From Pontimonas sp. (lineage in GTDB: Bacteria; Actinomycetota; Actinomycetes; Actinomycetales; Microbacteriaceae), in assembly GCA_017852615.1 (NCBI GenBank), contig JAFMKX010000017.1:1-20000 (forward strand): 20,000 nucleotides of DNA, given 5' to 3'. Below the pieces are notes generated by a model that saw only the letters and a program-made list of their open reading frames with translations, had not been told where the DNA came from and made no database searches. The translations under genes and the position numbers were made by a program. Below are positions 8,159 to 14,596 of this stretch, piece after piece (the stretch's first letter is position 1; each line of letters begins with the position of its first letter).

Positions 8159-8176
8159 ACTTTGTTATTACAAACT
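8159..8176. promoter_or_regulatory. Candidate repressor operator over the iol promoter
   Basis: ACTTTGTTATTACAAACT is a near-perfect palindrome: arms ACTTTGT and ACAAACT match at 6 of 7 positions around a 4-base centre. It spans the -10 box and likely start site of the iol operon, where a repressor would block transcription. Its AGTTTGT...ACAAACT-type arms resemble the operators of ROK-family XylR repressors. The core TTGTTATT-AC-AAAC recurs with two changes at 12271-12284 next to the ROK regulator gene. The binding protein could instead be the LacI-type regulator, although the CG centre typical of LacI operators is missing. Confidence 0.5.
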
Positions 8177-8194
8177 CTAGAGCTTTTTGTTCCA
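8165..8194 (-). promoter_or_regulatory. Candidate promoter of the iol operon
   Basis: On the minus strand, TGGAAC (8194 to 8189) and TAATAA (8170 to 8165) form -35 and -10 boxes with an 18-base spacer. Transcription would start near 8158, giving a leader of about 28 bases with the AAGGGGG ribosome site before the ATG at 8130. The -10 box lies inside the near-palindromic operator candidate at 8159-8176. The -35 box is only fair, as expected for a regulated promoter. Confidence 0.5.
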
Positions 8195-8216
8195 GCTGTC
8201 ACCTTCGCTGCTGGAA
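8190..8216. repeat. Inverted repeat in the iol/vapB intergenic region
   Basis: TTCCAGC (8190-8196) and GCTGGAA (8210-8216) are perfect 7-base inverted arms separated by 13 bases. The repeat overlaps and extends upstream of the proposed iol -35 box. It could be an activator or second repressor site. It lies outside both proposed transcripts, so a role as an RNA hairpin is unlikely. Confidence 0.35.
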
Positions 8217-8360
8217 TTTTATGCGGGAAACAGCCTCGGGAGATCGGGCGGCAAGAGCTTCCGAGCGCACTCCAGATATCCACAGATTCGCACCCAGGCA
8301 GCGACCGGGCCACTTTTTCCCCTAGGTTCGCCTCCGTGCCCCATAACGAGATCAAAGTGC

Positions 8361-8389
8361 TTGCAAAACGAAAGCGTGCGCCCTATCCT
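8361..8389 (+). promoter_or_regulatory. Promoter of vapB, probably giving a leaderless transcript
   Basis: TTGCAA (8361-8366) and TATCCT (8384-8389) are separated by exactly 17 bases. The expected transcription start, about 7 bases after the -10 box, falls on the A of the vapB ATG at 8396, so the message would have little or no 5' leader, a common arrangement in actinobacteria. A GAGG lies at 8390-8393, too close to the ATG to act as a normal ribosome site. The promoter diverges from the iol promoter. Confidence 0.55.
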
Positions 8390-8395
8390 GAGGAT

Positions 8396-8656
8396 ATGAG
8401 CCCCAATGTGTTGATTCGAGATGTTCCCTCTGGCGTTCACTCCGTATTAGTGGGCAGAGCAAAAGCGCAGGGGCAATCCCTGCAGGAGTACCTGGTGGGG
8501 TTGCTGGGCGAACTCGCCCAGCGGCCCACAATGCCCGAGATCATGAAGCAGATTGAAGAACGTGTGGCTCAAGACTCCTCGGCCACCATGAGCAGTGACG
8601 ACATTGTCGCCATCATTCGTGAGGGCCGCGATGGCCTCGACGCGAAGCCCTCATGA
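8396..8656 (+). CDS. vapB: VapB/FitA-type antitoxin
   Basis: A small 86-residue protein that would neutralise the downstream VapC toxin and repress its own promoter. Residues 1-40 (MSPNVLIRDVPSGVHSVLVG...SLQEYLVGLL) match the ribbon-helix-helix DNA-binding fold of FitA-like antitoxins: a short strand with IRDVP, then two helices around an AKAQGQSLQEY turn. The C-terminal part (about 45-86), with MPEIMKQIEERV and DDIVAIIREGRD, is the acidic segment that typically wraps the toxin. The stop overlaps the vapC ATG (ATGA), the standard toxin-antitoxin arrangement. The ATG at 8396 is the only sensible start: an upstream extension would run through the promoter. Confidence 0.85.
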   Translation: MSPNVLIRDVPSGVHSVLVGRAKAQGQSLQEYLVGLLGELAQRPTMPEIMKQIEERVAQDSSATMSSDDIVAIIREGRDGLDAKPS

Positions 8657-9042
8657 GTGTGGTTCTTGATGCCTCCGTGGTGGTGGATGCCCTCCTAGAC
8701 CCGGGTCCACAGGGCGACTGGTCACGAAAGTACCTGAGTACTGGCCAGGTTCTGGTGCCCGATCTCCTGTATCCCGAAGTAACCAGGGCGCTCAGGCGGG
8801 CTGAAATGAAGGGATTTTCCTCCATGGAAGACAGGTTTCACAGTCTCGTGGGCCTCACCTGGGTTTCAGTGCGGTTTGATGCCTATGCCCACTGGGTGTG
8901 GCCATTGCGTCACGACATATCTCTCTACGATGCGTGCTACGTGGCGCTCGCTCAATCCACCGAGCGCCCTCTTGTCACGTTGGATAAAAAACTGGCCTCC
9001 ACTGCGAAGCGTTACTGCGAGGTTCTCACCCCCGATGACTGA
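8653..9042 (+). CDS. vapC: VapC-type PIN-domain ribonuclease toxin
   Basis: A 129-residue single-domain PIN protein, the usual toxin length. VapC toxins are Mg-dependent RNases that cut tRNA or rRNA and stop translation. The acidic catalytic residues are all visible: Asp6 in VVLDASVVV, Glu42 in LYPEVTRAL, Asp93 in SLYDACYVALA and Asp111 in LVTLDKKL. The enzyme should therefore be active, not a decayed remnant. It is translationally coupled to vapB through a 4-base overlap. Unusually, its 3' end overlaps the start of the glycerate kinase gene by 8 bases, so the toxin-antitoxin pair is not a self-contained cassette. The cellular target cannot be read from the sequence. Confidence 0.9.
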   Translation: MSVVLDASVVVDALLDPGPQGDWSRKYLSTGQVLVPDLLYPEVTRALRRAEMKGFSSMEDRFHSLVGLTWVSVRFDAYAHWVWPLRHDISLYDACYVALAQSTERPLVTLDKKLASTAKRYCEVLTPDD

Positions 9043-10141
9043 TTCGCGAATTCTTGTGGCACCAGATTCCTTCAAAGGCTCCTTGAGCGCCTCTGCGGTG
9101 GGGGCTGCCTTAGCTCAGGGGATTGGCAGGACAAGCCCTCAGGCCGAGGTGCTGATGCACCCGCTAGCTGATGGCGGTGAGGGAACGCTGGCGGCGTTGG
9201 CCATGGCTGGTTTCGACAGTGTCGAGGTGGAGGCCATCGATTCTCACGGCAGACCCATCACTGCTCGTATCGCCAGGCGCGGTGACATAGCGGTCGTGGA
9301 ATCAGCTCAGGCGGTTGCCTTTGAACCTGGCGCCAGCCCAGCTCACGCGTTGAGTGCCTCCAGTGCAGGTGTGGGATTGATGATGGCGGCGGCGCTCGAT
9401 ATGCCCATTTCCAGGCTTTATCTTGCGGCGGGCGGAAGTGCCACTACCGATGGCGGTGCGGGGATGTTGCACGCTTTAGGGGCGCGATTTTTTCATGAGG
9501 GAAAAGAGTTAATCCCTGAGGGTGGAGCGAGCCTGGGGAAGATAACGTCGCTGGAGAGTGAAGGAATCCACCCGCGAGTCAAGGATGTGACCATCACACT
9601 CCTGAGCGATGTGGATAACCCCTTATTGGGGCGGCGCGGTGCTGCGCGGGTGTTCGCCCCTCAAAAAGGAGCGGATGTGAGTGGTGTGGATAATCTTGAG
9701 AAGGCTCTTGAGCACTACGCTGCGCTGGTGGGACCTGACTACGCGATGATTCCCGGTAGTGGTGCTGGTGGGGGAATTGGCTTTGGTGCCCTGGCAGCCT
9801 TGGGTGCTTCGGTGACATCCGGGGCCACAGCAATCATGGATATCACCGGGTTTGATCACGCTCTCAACTCCGCATCACTGGTAATTACGGGCGAAGGGTC
9901 CTTTGATGACCAAAGCGCTGCGGGAAAGGTGCCCTCGGCGGTTATCGCAGCGGCTGTGGCCCGGGGTATCCCGGTGGCAGTGGTGTGCGGTGTGGATCGA
10001 CGCTCTGCCGCCGCCCGAAGCGAACAACCAGGGCTGCGTGTCTATCAACTAGTGGATATCGAGCCCAGTATTGATCGGTGTATTGACAACGCGCACGACC
10101 TCTTGGTCCTCGTGGGCGAAGAAATCGGCAGAGCTAGCTAA
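9035..10141 (+). CDS. glxK: Glycerate kinase, GlxK/GarK family (type II)
   Basis: Phosphorylates D-glycerate with ATP; enzymes of this family usually make 2-phosphoglycerate, which enters lower glycolysis. The 368-residue product has the normal length and the family landmarks: ILVAPDSFKGSLSA (6-19), HPLADGGEGT (42-51), AAGGSATTDGGAGMLHALG, LLSDVDNPLLG, PGSGAGGGIGFG and VITGEGSFDDQSAAGK. The start is ATG 9035, which places APDSFKGS at the usual N-terminal position. The frame is open further upstream but that part is vapC in another frame. It overlaps the end of vapC by 8 bases, so it is probably expressed from the vapB promoter. It converges with the acetolactate decarboxylase gene, the two stops overlapping by 8 bases. 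Nearby sources of glycerate could be the hydroxyacid dehydrogenase and aldolase of the iol operon. Confidence 0.93.
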   Translation: MTDSRILVAPDSFKGSLSASAVGAALAQGIGRTSPQAEVLMHPLADGGEGTLAALAMAGFDSVEVEAIDSHGRPITARIARRGDIAVVESAQAVAFEPGASPAHALSASSAGVGLMMAAALDMPISRLYLAAGGSATTDGGAGMLHALGARFFHEGKELIPEGGASLGKITSLESEGIHPRVKDVTITLLSDVDNPLLGRRGAARVFAPQKGADVSGVDNLEKALEHYAALVGPDYAMIPGSGAGGGIGFGALAALGASVTSGATAIMDITGFDHALNSASLVITGEGSFDDQSAAGKVPSAVIAAAVARGIPVAVVCGVDRRSAAARSEQPGLRVYQLVDIEPSIDRCIDNAHDLLVLVGEEIGRAS

Positions 10142-10901
10142 TGGGACCCTCATAGGCGCCAAAATCTATCGATCCGGAGTCGCCTGCCTCGGTGGGCCGA
10201 GCATGGTCCTGTCGCAGATGCAGGTCATCAATCCACACAGAGGCCGTGACACTCGTGGTCGTGGCATTTCTCACGTGACCTCCTGATTGGCGGTCATCAC
10301 TAATGGCGTGGAGATGCAGGCCTGGAATGGTTGACCCTGTGGTGGCATCGGGGTAGCGAAAGCCCACCAGTGTGCCGCTCCATTGGGGAAAGCTAAAGCG
10401 GGTTTCATGATCTAAAACCTCACCCAGGCTTTCGCCTTCCCACTCTGGGTGCCCGACAGTGCGCAACACGACGTCGCTAAAGGTGCCCTGGATTTCTAGG
10501 GCACACACCACGTGTTCGTGGTCCACGTGGGTGCGCAGGAGATATGCATCGAGTGCGCTCAGGATGCCCTCGATGTCGAGCTGGGGATCGAAATGTACGT
10601 CGTGGGCAATTCCACCGTGGGCTGCAATTCCGAAGGCTATTTCTTCCTCCGGCGAAACTTCCTCTGGTATTCCTTCCACCGGAATGCGCCAGGTGGTGGA
10701 GCGCAGGCTGACAAGCTCGCCTTCGAGGTCATGCATAACCCCCAGGCCCAGGCGAGTATGGGAAAACTCGGAACCTACGGTGGTGGTTCCCGAGAAGTCC
10801 CCGGCGAACAGTGCGCTGGCGCTGCGCACTTGAGTCACACTGCCATGGTCGAGACGGCCCAATCGAGAAGCGCGAATGCGGTCTAACACATGATCTAGCA
10901 T
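10134..10901 (-). CDS. budA: Alpha-acetolactate decarboxylase
   Basis: Converts 2-acetolactate to (R)-acetoin and CO2. The 255-residue protein shows the family pattern: FAGDFSGTTTVGSEFSHTRL (32-51), DLEGELVSL (58-66), the FSDVVLRTV strand (141-149, with the catalytic-region Arg147), then GTLVGFRYPD (176-185) and PGLHLHAISDDRQSGGHV (193-210). His196, His198 and His209 are the expected zinc ligands. It sits 72 bases downstream of the ROK regulator on the same strand and may be read through from it. No acetolactate synthase or butanediol dehydrogenase is next to it, so its link to the sugar genes is unclear; it may balance carbon overflow or branched-chain amino acid supply. Its 3' end overlaps that of glxK. 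Confidence 0.88.
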   Translation of the reverse strand: MLDHVLDRIRASRLGRLDHGSVTQVRSASALFAGDFSGTTTVGSEFSHTRLGLGVMHDLEGELVSLRSTTWRIPVEGIPEEVSPEEEIAFGIAAHGGIAHDVHFDPQLDIEGILSALDAYLLRTHVDHEHVVCALEIQGTFSDVVLRTVGHPEWEGESLGEVLDHETRFSFPQWSGTLVGFRYPDATTGSTIPGLHLHAISDDRQSGGHVRNATTTSVTASVWIDDLHLRQDHARPTEAGDSGSIDFGAYEGPIS

Positions 10902-10973
10902 GCCTTCGAGCTTAGTTGGCGCAGTGGGCCAGCACCCAGGTCACGCATCCAGAGTGGGCTGGCGAGCTAATGC

Positions 10974-12197
10974 CTAAGCGCTGGTGAGTTCGCATCCCAG
11001 GGGGTCTTGAAGTAATGCTTGAAAACTCAGTTCCGCTGTTCCCACCAGGAGGAGATTGCTTCCCATGCTGCCGGGACGGATATCTACCCCTTCGAGAGCA
11101 AAGGGAAGGGCTTGAGATTGAATTTCTGCGAGCAACTGTTCTTTGCGTAATTCAAGATGGATTTCCAGGAAGCCGCTGAGTACGACAACTTCGGGATTCA
11201 TCGCGACGAGTAATAGGCCAATGGCCCGGCCCAGATAGTGGACATGGCGATCGAGCACGCTCGAGACCTCTGGTTCGTGATGGTGCTCGCGCAGAGCATC
11301 AAAGAGTTGTTCATCGTCAGCATCGCCGAGGCTCACAGCCGTGACTAACTCTTCACGGACCACCATGGCTTCCAGTGTTCCGGGGATGCCGGAATAGTCC
11401 TTGTTCTCGGAATCTGAGATGCGCATGTGGCCCAACTCGCCTGCATAACCGTGGTGGCCACGCAGTAGCTCCCCATTCACCACGGCTCCGCCACCAAGAC
11501 CACCCGGGACCCCAATGAGGAAGACCATGTTTAAAAAGCCTGCCCCGGCGCCGAAGGTTTGCTCGGCAGCGCAGGCAAGGCTGGCGTCGTTATCTAAGAG
11601 GACCGGGAGGTTGGTGTGCGTGGCCAGGATTGTGGCAAACGAGGTTTCCCGCCACCCCAAACTCGGGGCCCAGCGAACATCTCCGATTAACACACGCACT
11701 TGCCCTGGCGCCGCTACTCCGACTCCGGCAATTTTGGCGCGGGGATCGAGGGTTGATCTCAGGTCGTTGATAATGTCACCGGCCAACCGTGCCGTTTCCT
11801 CCGGGCTTGCCCCGGGAGGTAGCACCTGGCGCTTTCGAGAAATCACTCGTCCACTCAAGCCGACGATTCCGACCGTGATCTCACCCAGCCGGGGAATCAC
11901 GACGAAGCCGACAATGGAATCGGAGGCGGCCACTTCGATACTGGGACGGCCAATTTCACCCACGCCTGACGTCCGCGTCTGCGTGACAAGGCCATGGCTC
12001 TGCAAGTCGGTCACGAGGTCGAGCACGGTAGAGCGATTGAGCCCGGTAATCATCGTCATGTCTGAGCGTTTGATCCGACCGTATTGGTGCACCAGTGTGA
12101 GGACATGGGACAAATTCGCCTGGCGCACCCCAAAATTGGGCCGGCTCGACGAGTCGAAGGACGGATTTCGGCCACTGGGGCTGTGTCGTGTGTTCAT
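10974..12197 (-). CDS. ROK-family transcriptional regulator
   Basis: A 407-residue ROK (repressor, ORF, kinase) protein with an N-terminal winged helix-turn-helix (about 28-75, including SDMTMITGLNRSTVLDLVTDL) and a C-terminal sugar-kinase-like effector domain. The effector domain shows LLDNDASLAC (200-209, with the Asp of the sugar site), GVPGGLGGGAVVNGELL (229-245) and GYAGELGHM (250-258). The zinc-binding cysteines that usually follow the GELGH histidine are absent: the region reads SGIPGTLEA. The start is ATG 12197; the frame stays open for 45 more codons, but those cross the promoter and operator region. No clear Shine-Dalgarno precedes the ATG. It is divergent from the ABC transporter operon and probably represses it in response to a sugar ligand. 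A related motif at the iol promoter suggests wider control. Confidence 0.9.
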   Translation of the reverse strand: MNTRHSPSGRNPSFDSSSRPNFGVRQANLSHVLTLVHQYGRIKRSDMTMITGLNRSTVLDLVTDLQSHGLVTQTRTSGVGEIGRPSIEVAASDSIVGFVVIPRLGEITVGIVGLSGRVISRKRQVLPPGASPEETARLAGDIINDLRSTLDPRAKIAGVGVAAPGQVRVLIGDVRWAPSLGWRETSFATILATHTNLPVLLDNDASLACAAEQTFGAGAGFLNMVFLIGVPGGLGGGAVVNGELLRGHHGYAGELGHMRISDSENKDYSGIPGTLEAMVVREELVTAVSLGDADDEQLFDALREHHHEPEVSSVLDRHVHYLGRAIGLLLVAMNPEVVVLSGFLEIHLELRKEQLLAEIQSQALPFALEGVDIRPGSMGSNLLLVGTAELSFQALLQDPLGCELTSA

Positions 12198-12264
12198 GAT
12201 GGGTGAGGTGAGGTTTTTTCTGTTCGCAACGAATTGATAACAAAGGGTTGAATTGGTCCAAAAT

Positions 12265-12286
12265 AGTTTGTTGTTATTGTAAACAT
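12265..12286. promoter_or_regulatory. Candidate ROK operator in the ROK/ABC intergenic region
   Basis: The core TTGTTATTGTAAAC (12271-12284), preceded by AGTTTG (12265-12270), matches the iol-promoter site core (8162-8175) at 12 of 14 positions. The AGTTTG and GTAAACAT ends give it partial two-fold symmetry. It overlaps the likely promoter of the binding-protein gene. A weaker related element, GAATTGATAACAAAG (12231-12245), has a reverse complement starting CTTTGTTAT, the same nine bases as in the iol site. It lies just upstream of the ROK gene and could mediate autoregulation. The rest of 12198-12335 is AT-rich promoter DNA with no gene. Confidence 0.45.
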
Positions 12287-12305
12287 ACTTCGAGAGCTCT
12301 ATCAG
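12277..12305 (+). promoter_or_regulatory. Candidate promoter of the ABC/gal operon
   Basis: TTGTAA (12277-12282) and TATCAG (12300-12305) are 17 bases apart, which would start transcription near 12312 with a leader of about 24 bases carrying AGGAG (12325-12329). An alternative pair is TTGGTC (12253-12258) with TATTGT (12275-12280), spacer 16. In either case the operator candidate overlaps the promoter. I cannot choose between them from the sequence. Confidence 0.35.
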
Positions 12306-12335
12306 GAGCTTTCGCAATAAGAACAGGAGCATTGA

Positions 12336-13634
12336 ATGCAGACATTGCAGAAGCGCGCAACCCGTGCGCTCGCCGCAACCGCTGTGCTGGCCCTCGGGCT
12401 CGCTGGCTGTGCAAGTACTACCGATGCAGACGACACCGCCGCCACGTCAGGTTCTGACGAGACCGCAGCTGTCGCAACCGGTAGCGTCGAGGTCTTCTCA
12501 TGGTGGACCGGTGGTGGAGAAGAAGCCGGGCTTAACGCCTTGGTTGAGGTCTTCAACGCTGAATACCCTGACCTCACCTTCGAAAACGCCGCTGTTTCTG
12601 GTGGCGCTGGAACCAACGCTAAGGCTGTGTTGGCAACTCGTCTCGAAGCAAATGATCCCCCGGACTCGTTCCAGGGCCACGCTGGTGCCGAATTGATGGA
12701 CTACATCAACGCTGGCCAGCTTGAAGACCTTACCTTCCTGTATGACGAGCAGGGCTGGTCCTCGGTTATGCCCGAGACCCTCCTTCCTTTGATCACTGTC
12801 GATGGCAAGATCTACTCGGTGCCGGTCAACATTCACCGCGCCAACGTCATGTGGGCAAACCCCACCGTTCTCGCTGACAACAACATTGACATGCCCACCA
12901 CGTGGGATGAGTTCTTTGTTGCTGCAGACACTCTTGAGGCAGCAGGAATCATTCCTTTGGCTCTGGGTGAACAGTGGACTCAGCTCCACCTCTTCGAGAC
13001 CGTTCTCTTGGGTGAGCTCGGAACCGCTGCATACAACGGCCTGTGGGATGGTTCCACTGACTGGGCTGGCGCTGACGTAACCGCAGCACTGGACACCTTC
13101 GCTCGTGTACTGGAGTACACCAACTCTGATGCAGCCAGCCTCGCATGGCAGGACGCAACTCAGCTGGTTATCGACGGTGACGCAGCATTCAACATCATGG
13201 GCGACTGGGCAGAGGGCTTCCTCCGCGTAGACAACGCTCTTGTTGAGCAAGAGGGCTACACCTGGGCAGCTTCGCCAGGAACCGAAGGAACCTTCCAGTT
13301 CCTCAGTGACTCCTTCACCTTGCCCGTGGGCGCCGCAAACCGCGACGCTGCGATCTCGTGGTTGACTGTCGCTGGTTCTGCTGCTGGTCAGGATGCATTC
13401 AACGTGCAGAAGGGTTCTATCCCTGCACGTAGCGATGCTGACAAGGCCATCTACCCTCCATACCTGCAAGACGCTATGGATGACTGGAGCAGCAACCTCG
13501 TTGCCGGTTCGCTCACCCACGGTGTGACTGCATCGAACGCATGGAAGGCTGACATCGACACCGCCCTGGGCTTGTTCCTGGGTGACAAGGATGTTGCTAA
13601 CTTCCAAGCTGCGCTCGTTACGGCAGCAGGCTAA
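12336..13634 (+). CDS. ABC transporter sugar-binding lipoprotein (family 1 solute-binding protein)
   Basis: An extracellular lipoprotein of 432 residues that captures a sugar for the two permeases downstream. The signal peptide (KRATRALAATAVLALGLAGC) ends in the lipobox LAGC with lipidated Cys25, followed by a Thr/Ala/Asp-rich linker (about 26-50). The mature domain opens with VEVFSWWTGGGEEAGLNAL, the start seen in glucose/mannose-type CUT1 binding proteins. It continues with LEANDPPDSFQGHAGAEL, GKIYSVPVNIHRANVMWAN and MGDWAEGFL. A strong AGGAG lies 6 bases before the ATG. Codons are strikingly uniform (AAC, GAC, CTC, GCT), unlike most genes around it, which suggests high expression. The motifs point to a monosaccharide or small glycoside, but the ligand cannot be fixed: the downstream gal genes suggest galactose or a galactoside, and the shared operator suggests an inositol compound. 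Confidence 0.93.
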   Translation: MQTLQKRATRALAATAVLALGLAGCASTTDADDTAATSGSDETAAVATGSVEVFSWWTGGGEEAGLNALVEVFNAEYPDLTFENAAVSGGAGTNAKAVLATRLEANDPPDSFQGHAGAELMDYINAGQLEDLTFLYDEQGWSSVMPETLLPLITVDGKIYSVPVNIHRANVMWANPTVLADNNIDMPTTWDEFFVAADTLEAAGIIPLALGEQWTQLHLFETVLLGELGTAAYNGLWDGSTDWAGADVTAALDTFARVLEYTNSDAASLAWQDATQLVIDGDAAFNIMGDWAEGFLRVDNALVEQEGYTWAASPGTEGTFQFLSDSFTLPVGAANRDAAISWLTVAGSAAGQDAFNVQKGSIPARSDADKAIYPPYLQDAMDDWSSNLVAGSLTHGVTASNAWKADIDTALGLFLGDKDVANFQAALVTAAG

Positions 13635-13654
13635 GCGAACTCTTCGCATAGTCG

Positions 13655-13686
13655 CAGTGGGGGTGGCCCTTGGGCCACCCCCACTG
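13655..13686 (+). terminator. Intercistronic stem-loop between binding protein and permease (partial terminator or mRNA stabiliser)
   Basis: CAGTGGGGGTGGCCC (13655-13669) and GGGCCACCCCCACTG (13672-13686) are perfect 15-base inverted arms separated by TT. This very stable GC-rich hairpin lies 21 bases after the binding-protein stop and 25 bases before the permease ATG. No run of T follows, so it is not a standard intrinsic terminator. As in other binding-protein operons, it probably protects the upstream message from 3' decay and/or lowers readthrough, so that more binding protein than permease is made. Confidence 0.75.
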
Positions 13687-13711
13687 TGCGAGGAAGCTAA
13701 GGTAACTAACA

Positions 13712-14596
13712 ATGAAATCCTTGAAGCGGCACTGGCCAGCGTTGGCCTTGCTCAGCCCGTCACTGATCGTTCTTGCCGTCTTTGTCTACGGCTTCATTGG
13801 TACCAACATTCAGATTTCTCTCACCGATGAACAGGGTCTCAACGCCGATTCCAACTTCATTGGTTTTGATAACTATCTCGCCTTGCTCGATGACCCGCGT
13901 TTTCACATTGATGTGTGGAATACCGGTGTTTTCAGTGTCGCCTTTATCGGAGTGTCACTCTTTCTTGGGCTAGGCCTAGCAATTTTGCTCGACCAGAAAA
14001 TGAAGGCCGAAGGTTTTTTCCGCAGTATTTATCTCCTTCCGATGGCCGTGAGTTTCATCGTGACCGGTGTTGTGTGGCGCTGGCTGATGAACCCTGCTGA
14101 GGGCTCGCGCATGAGTGGGTTGAATCTCCTTTTTGACACTCTGGGTCTTGATTTCCTGGTGAACCAGTGGCATTTGACCCCCACCTGGGGGATGTTGGCC
14201 ATTGCCCTTCCTGCGGTGTGGCAAATGTCGGGTTACACCATGGCGTTGTTCCTCGCCGGGCTGCGGTCTGTGCCCGATGAGGTCAAAGAAGCGGCACGGA
14301 TGGATGGTGCCAGTGAACTAGCCATTTATTGGCGCATTATTTTGCCGATGATCCGCCCTGTGGCGCTCTCCGCTGTGGTTATCCTCGGCCACATTTCGCT
14401 TAAGGTCTTCGACTTGATCATCGCGATTGCGGGAAAACAACTCGCGCTCGATGTTCCCGCAATTTATATGTGGCAGACCACCTTTGACGCGTACAACTTT
14501 GCACGCGGTGCGACCTTGGCCACCTACATTCTTATTTCCGTCGCAGTCTTTGTCATTCCTTACCTCTACTTCACAACACGTAAGGACAAAGTATGA
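13712..14596 (+). CDS. ABC sugar transporter permease, MalF-type
   Basis: An inner-membrane protein of 294 residues with about six hydrophobic segments (roughly 10-30, 72-93, 106-126, 158-182, 216-236 and 264-285). The cytoplasmic EAA loop that contacts the ATPase reads EVKEAARMDGASELAIYWRI (190-209), followed by ILPMIRP, as in CUT1 carbohydrate permeases. The first permease of the pair is usually the MalF-like one, and this fits. The ATG at 13712 is preceded by AAGG about 9 bases upstream and comes just after the stem-loop. Its stop overlaps the next permease start (ATGA), so the two subunits are translationally coupled and probably form a heterodimer. Confidence 0.92.
   Translation: MKSLKRHWPALALLSPSLIVLAVFVYGFIGTNIQISLTDEQGLNADSNFIGFDNYLALLDDPRFHIDVWNTGVFSVAFIGVSLFLGLGLAILLDQKMKAEGFFRSIYLLPMAVSFIVTGVVWRWLMNPAEGSRMSGLNLLFDTLGLDFLVNQWHLTPTWGMLAIALPAVWQMSGYTMALFLAGLRSVPDEVKEAARMDGASELAIYWRIILPMIRPVALSAVVILGHISLKVFDLIIAIAGKQLALDVPAIYMWQTTFDAYNFARGATLATYILISVAVFVIPYLYFTTRKDKV

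Noticed and set aside
8131..8355. 75-residue N-terminal extension of the aldehyde dehydrogenase
   Set aside because: The frame is open, but the extension runs through the promoter/operator region and has no family similarity. The ATG at 8130 has a strong ribosome site.
8361..8376. LacI-type operator at TGCAAAACGAAAGCG near the vapB promoter
   Set aside because: The CG centre is present but the right half reads AAAGCG rather than a TT-containing inverted half, so it is not palindromic.
8876..9034. 53-residue N-terminal extension of glycerate kinase
   Set aside because: It lies entirely over vapC in another frame. The family N-terminus (ILVAPDSFKGS) fits the ATG at 9035.
10902..10973. Hairpin between the ROK gene and acetolactate decarboxylase (GCCAGC/GCTGGC arms)
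   Set aside because: Six-base arms with a loop of about 24 bases and no T-run; too weak to call a terminator.
12198..12332. 45-residue N-terminal extension of the ROK regulator
   Set aside because: Low-complexity Leu/Asn-rich translation of an AT-rich intergenic region. The ATG at 12197 gives the normal ROK length.
12498..13712. Long reverse-strand open frame opposite the binding-protein gene (404 codons)
   Set aside because: It is an antisense shadow caused by the strongly biased codons of the binding-protein gene. The translation has no recognisable domain and many cysteines.
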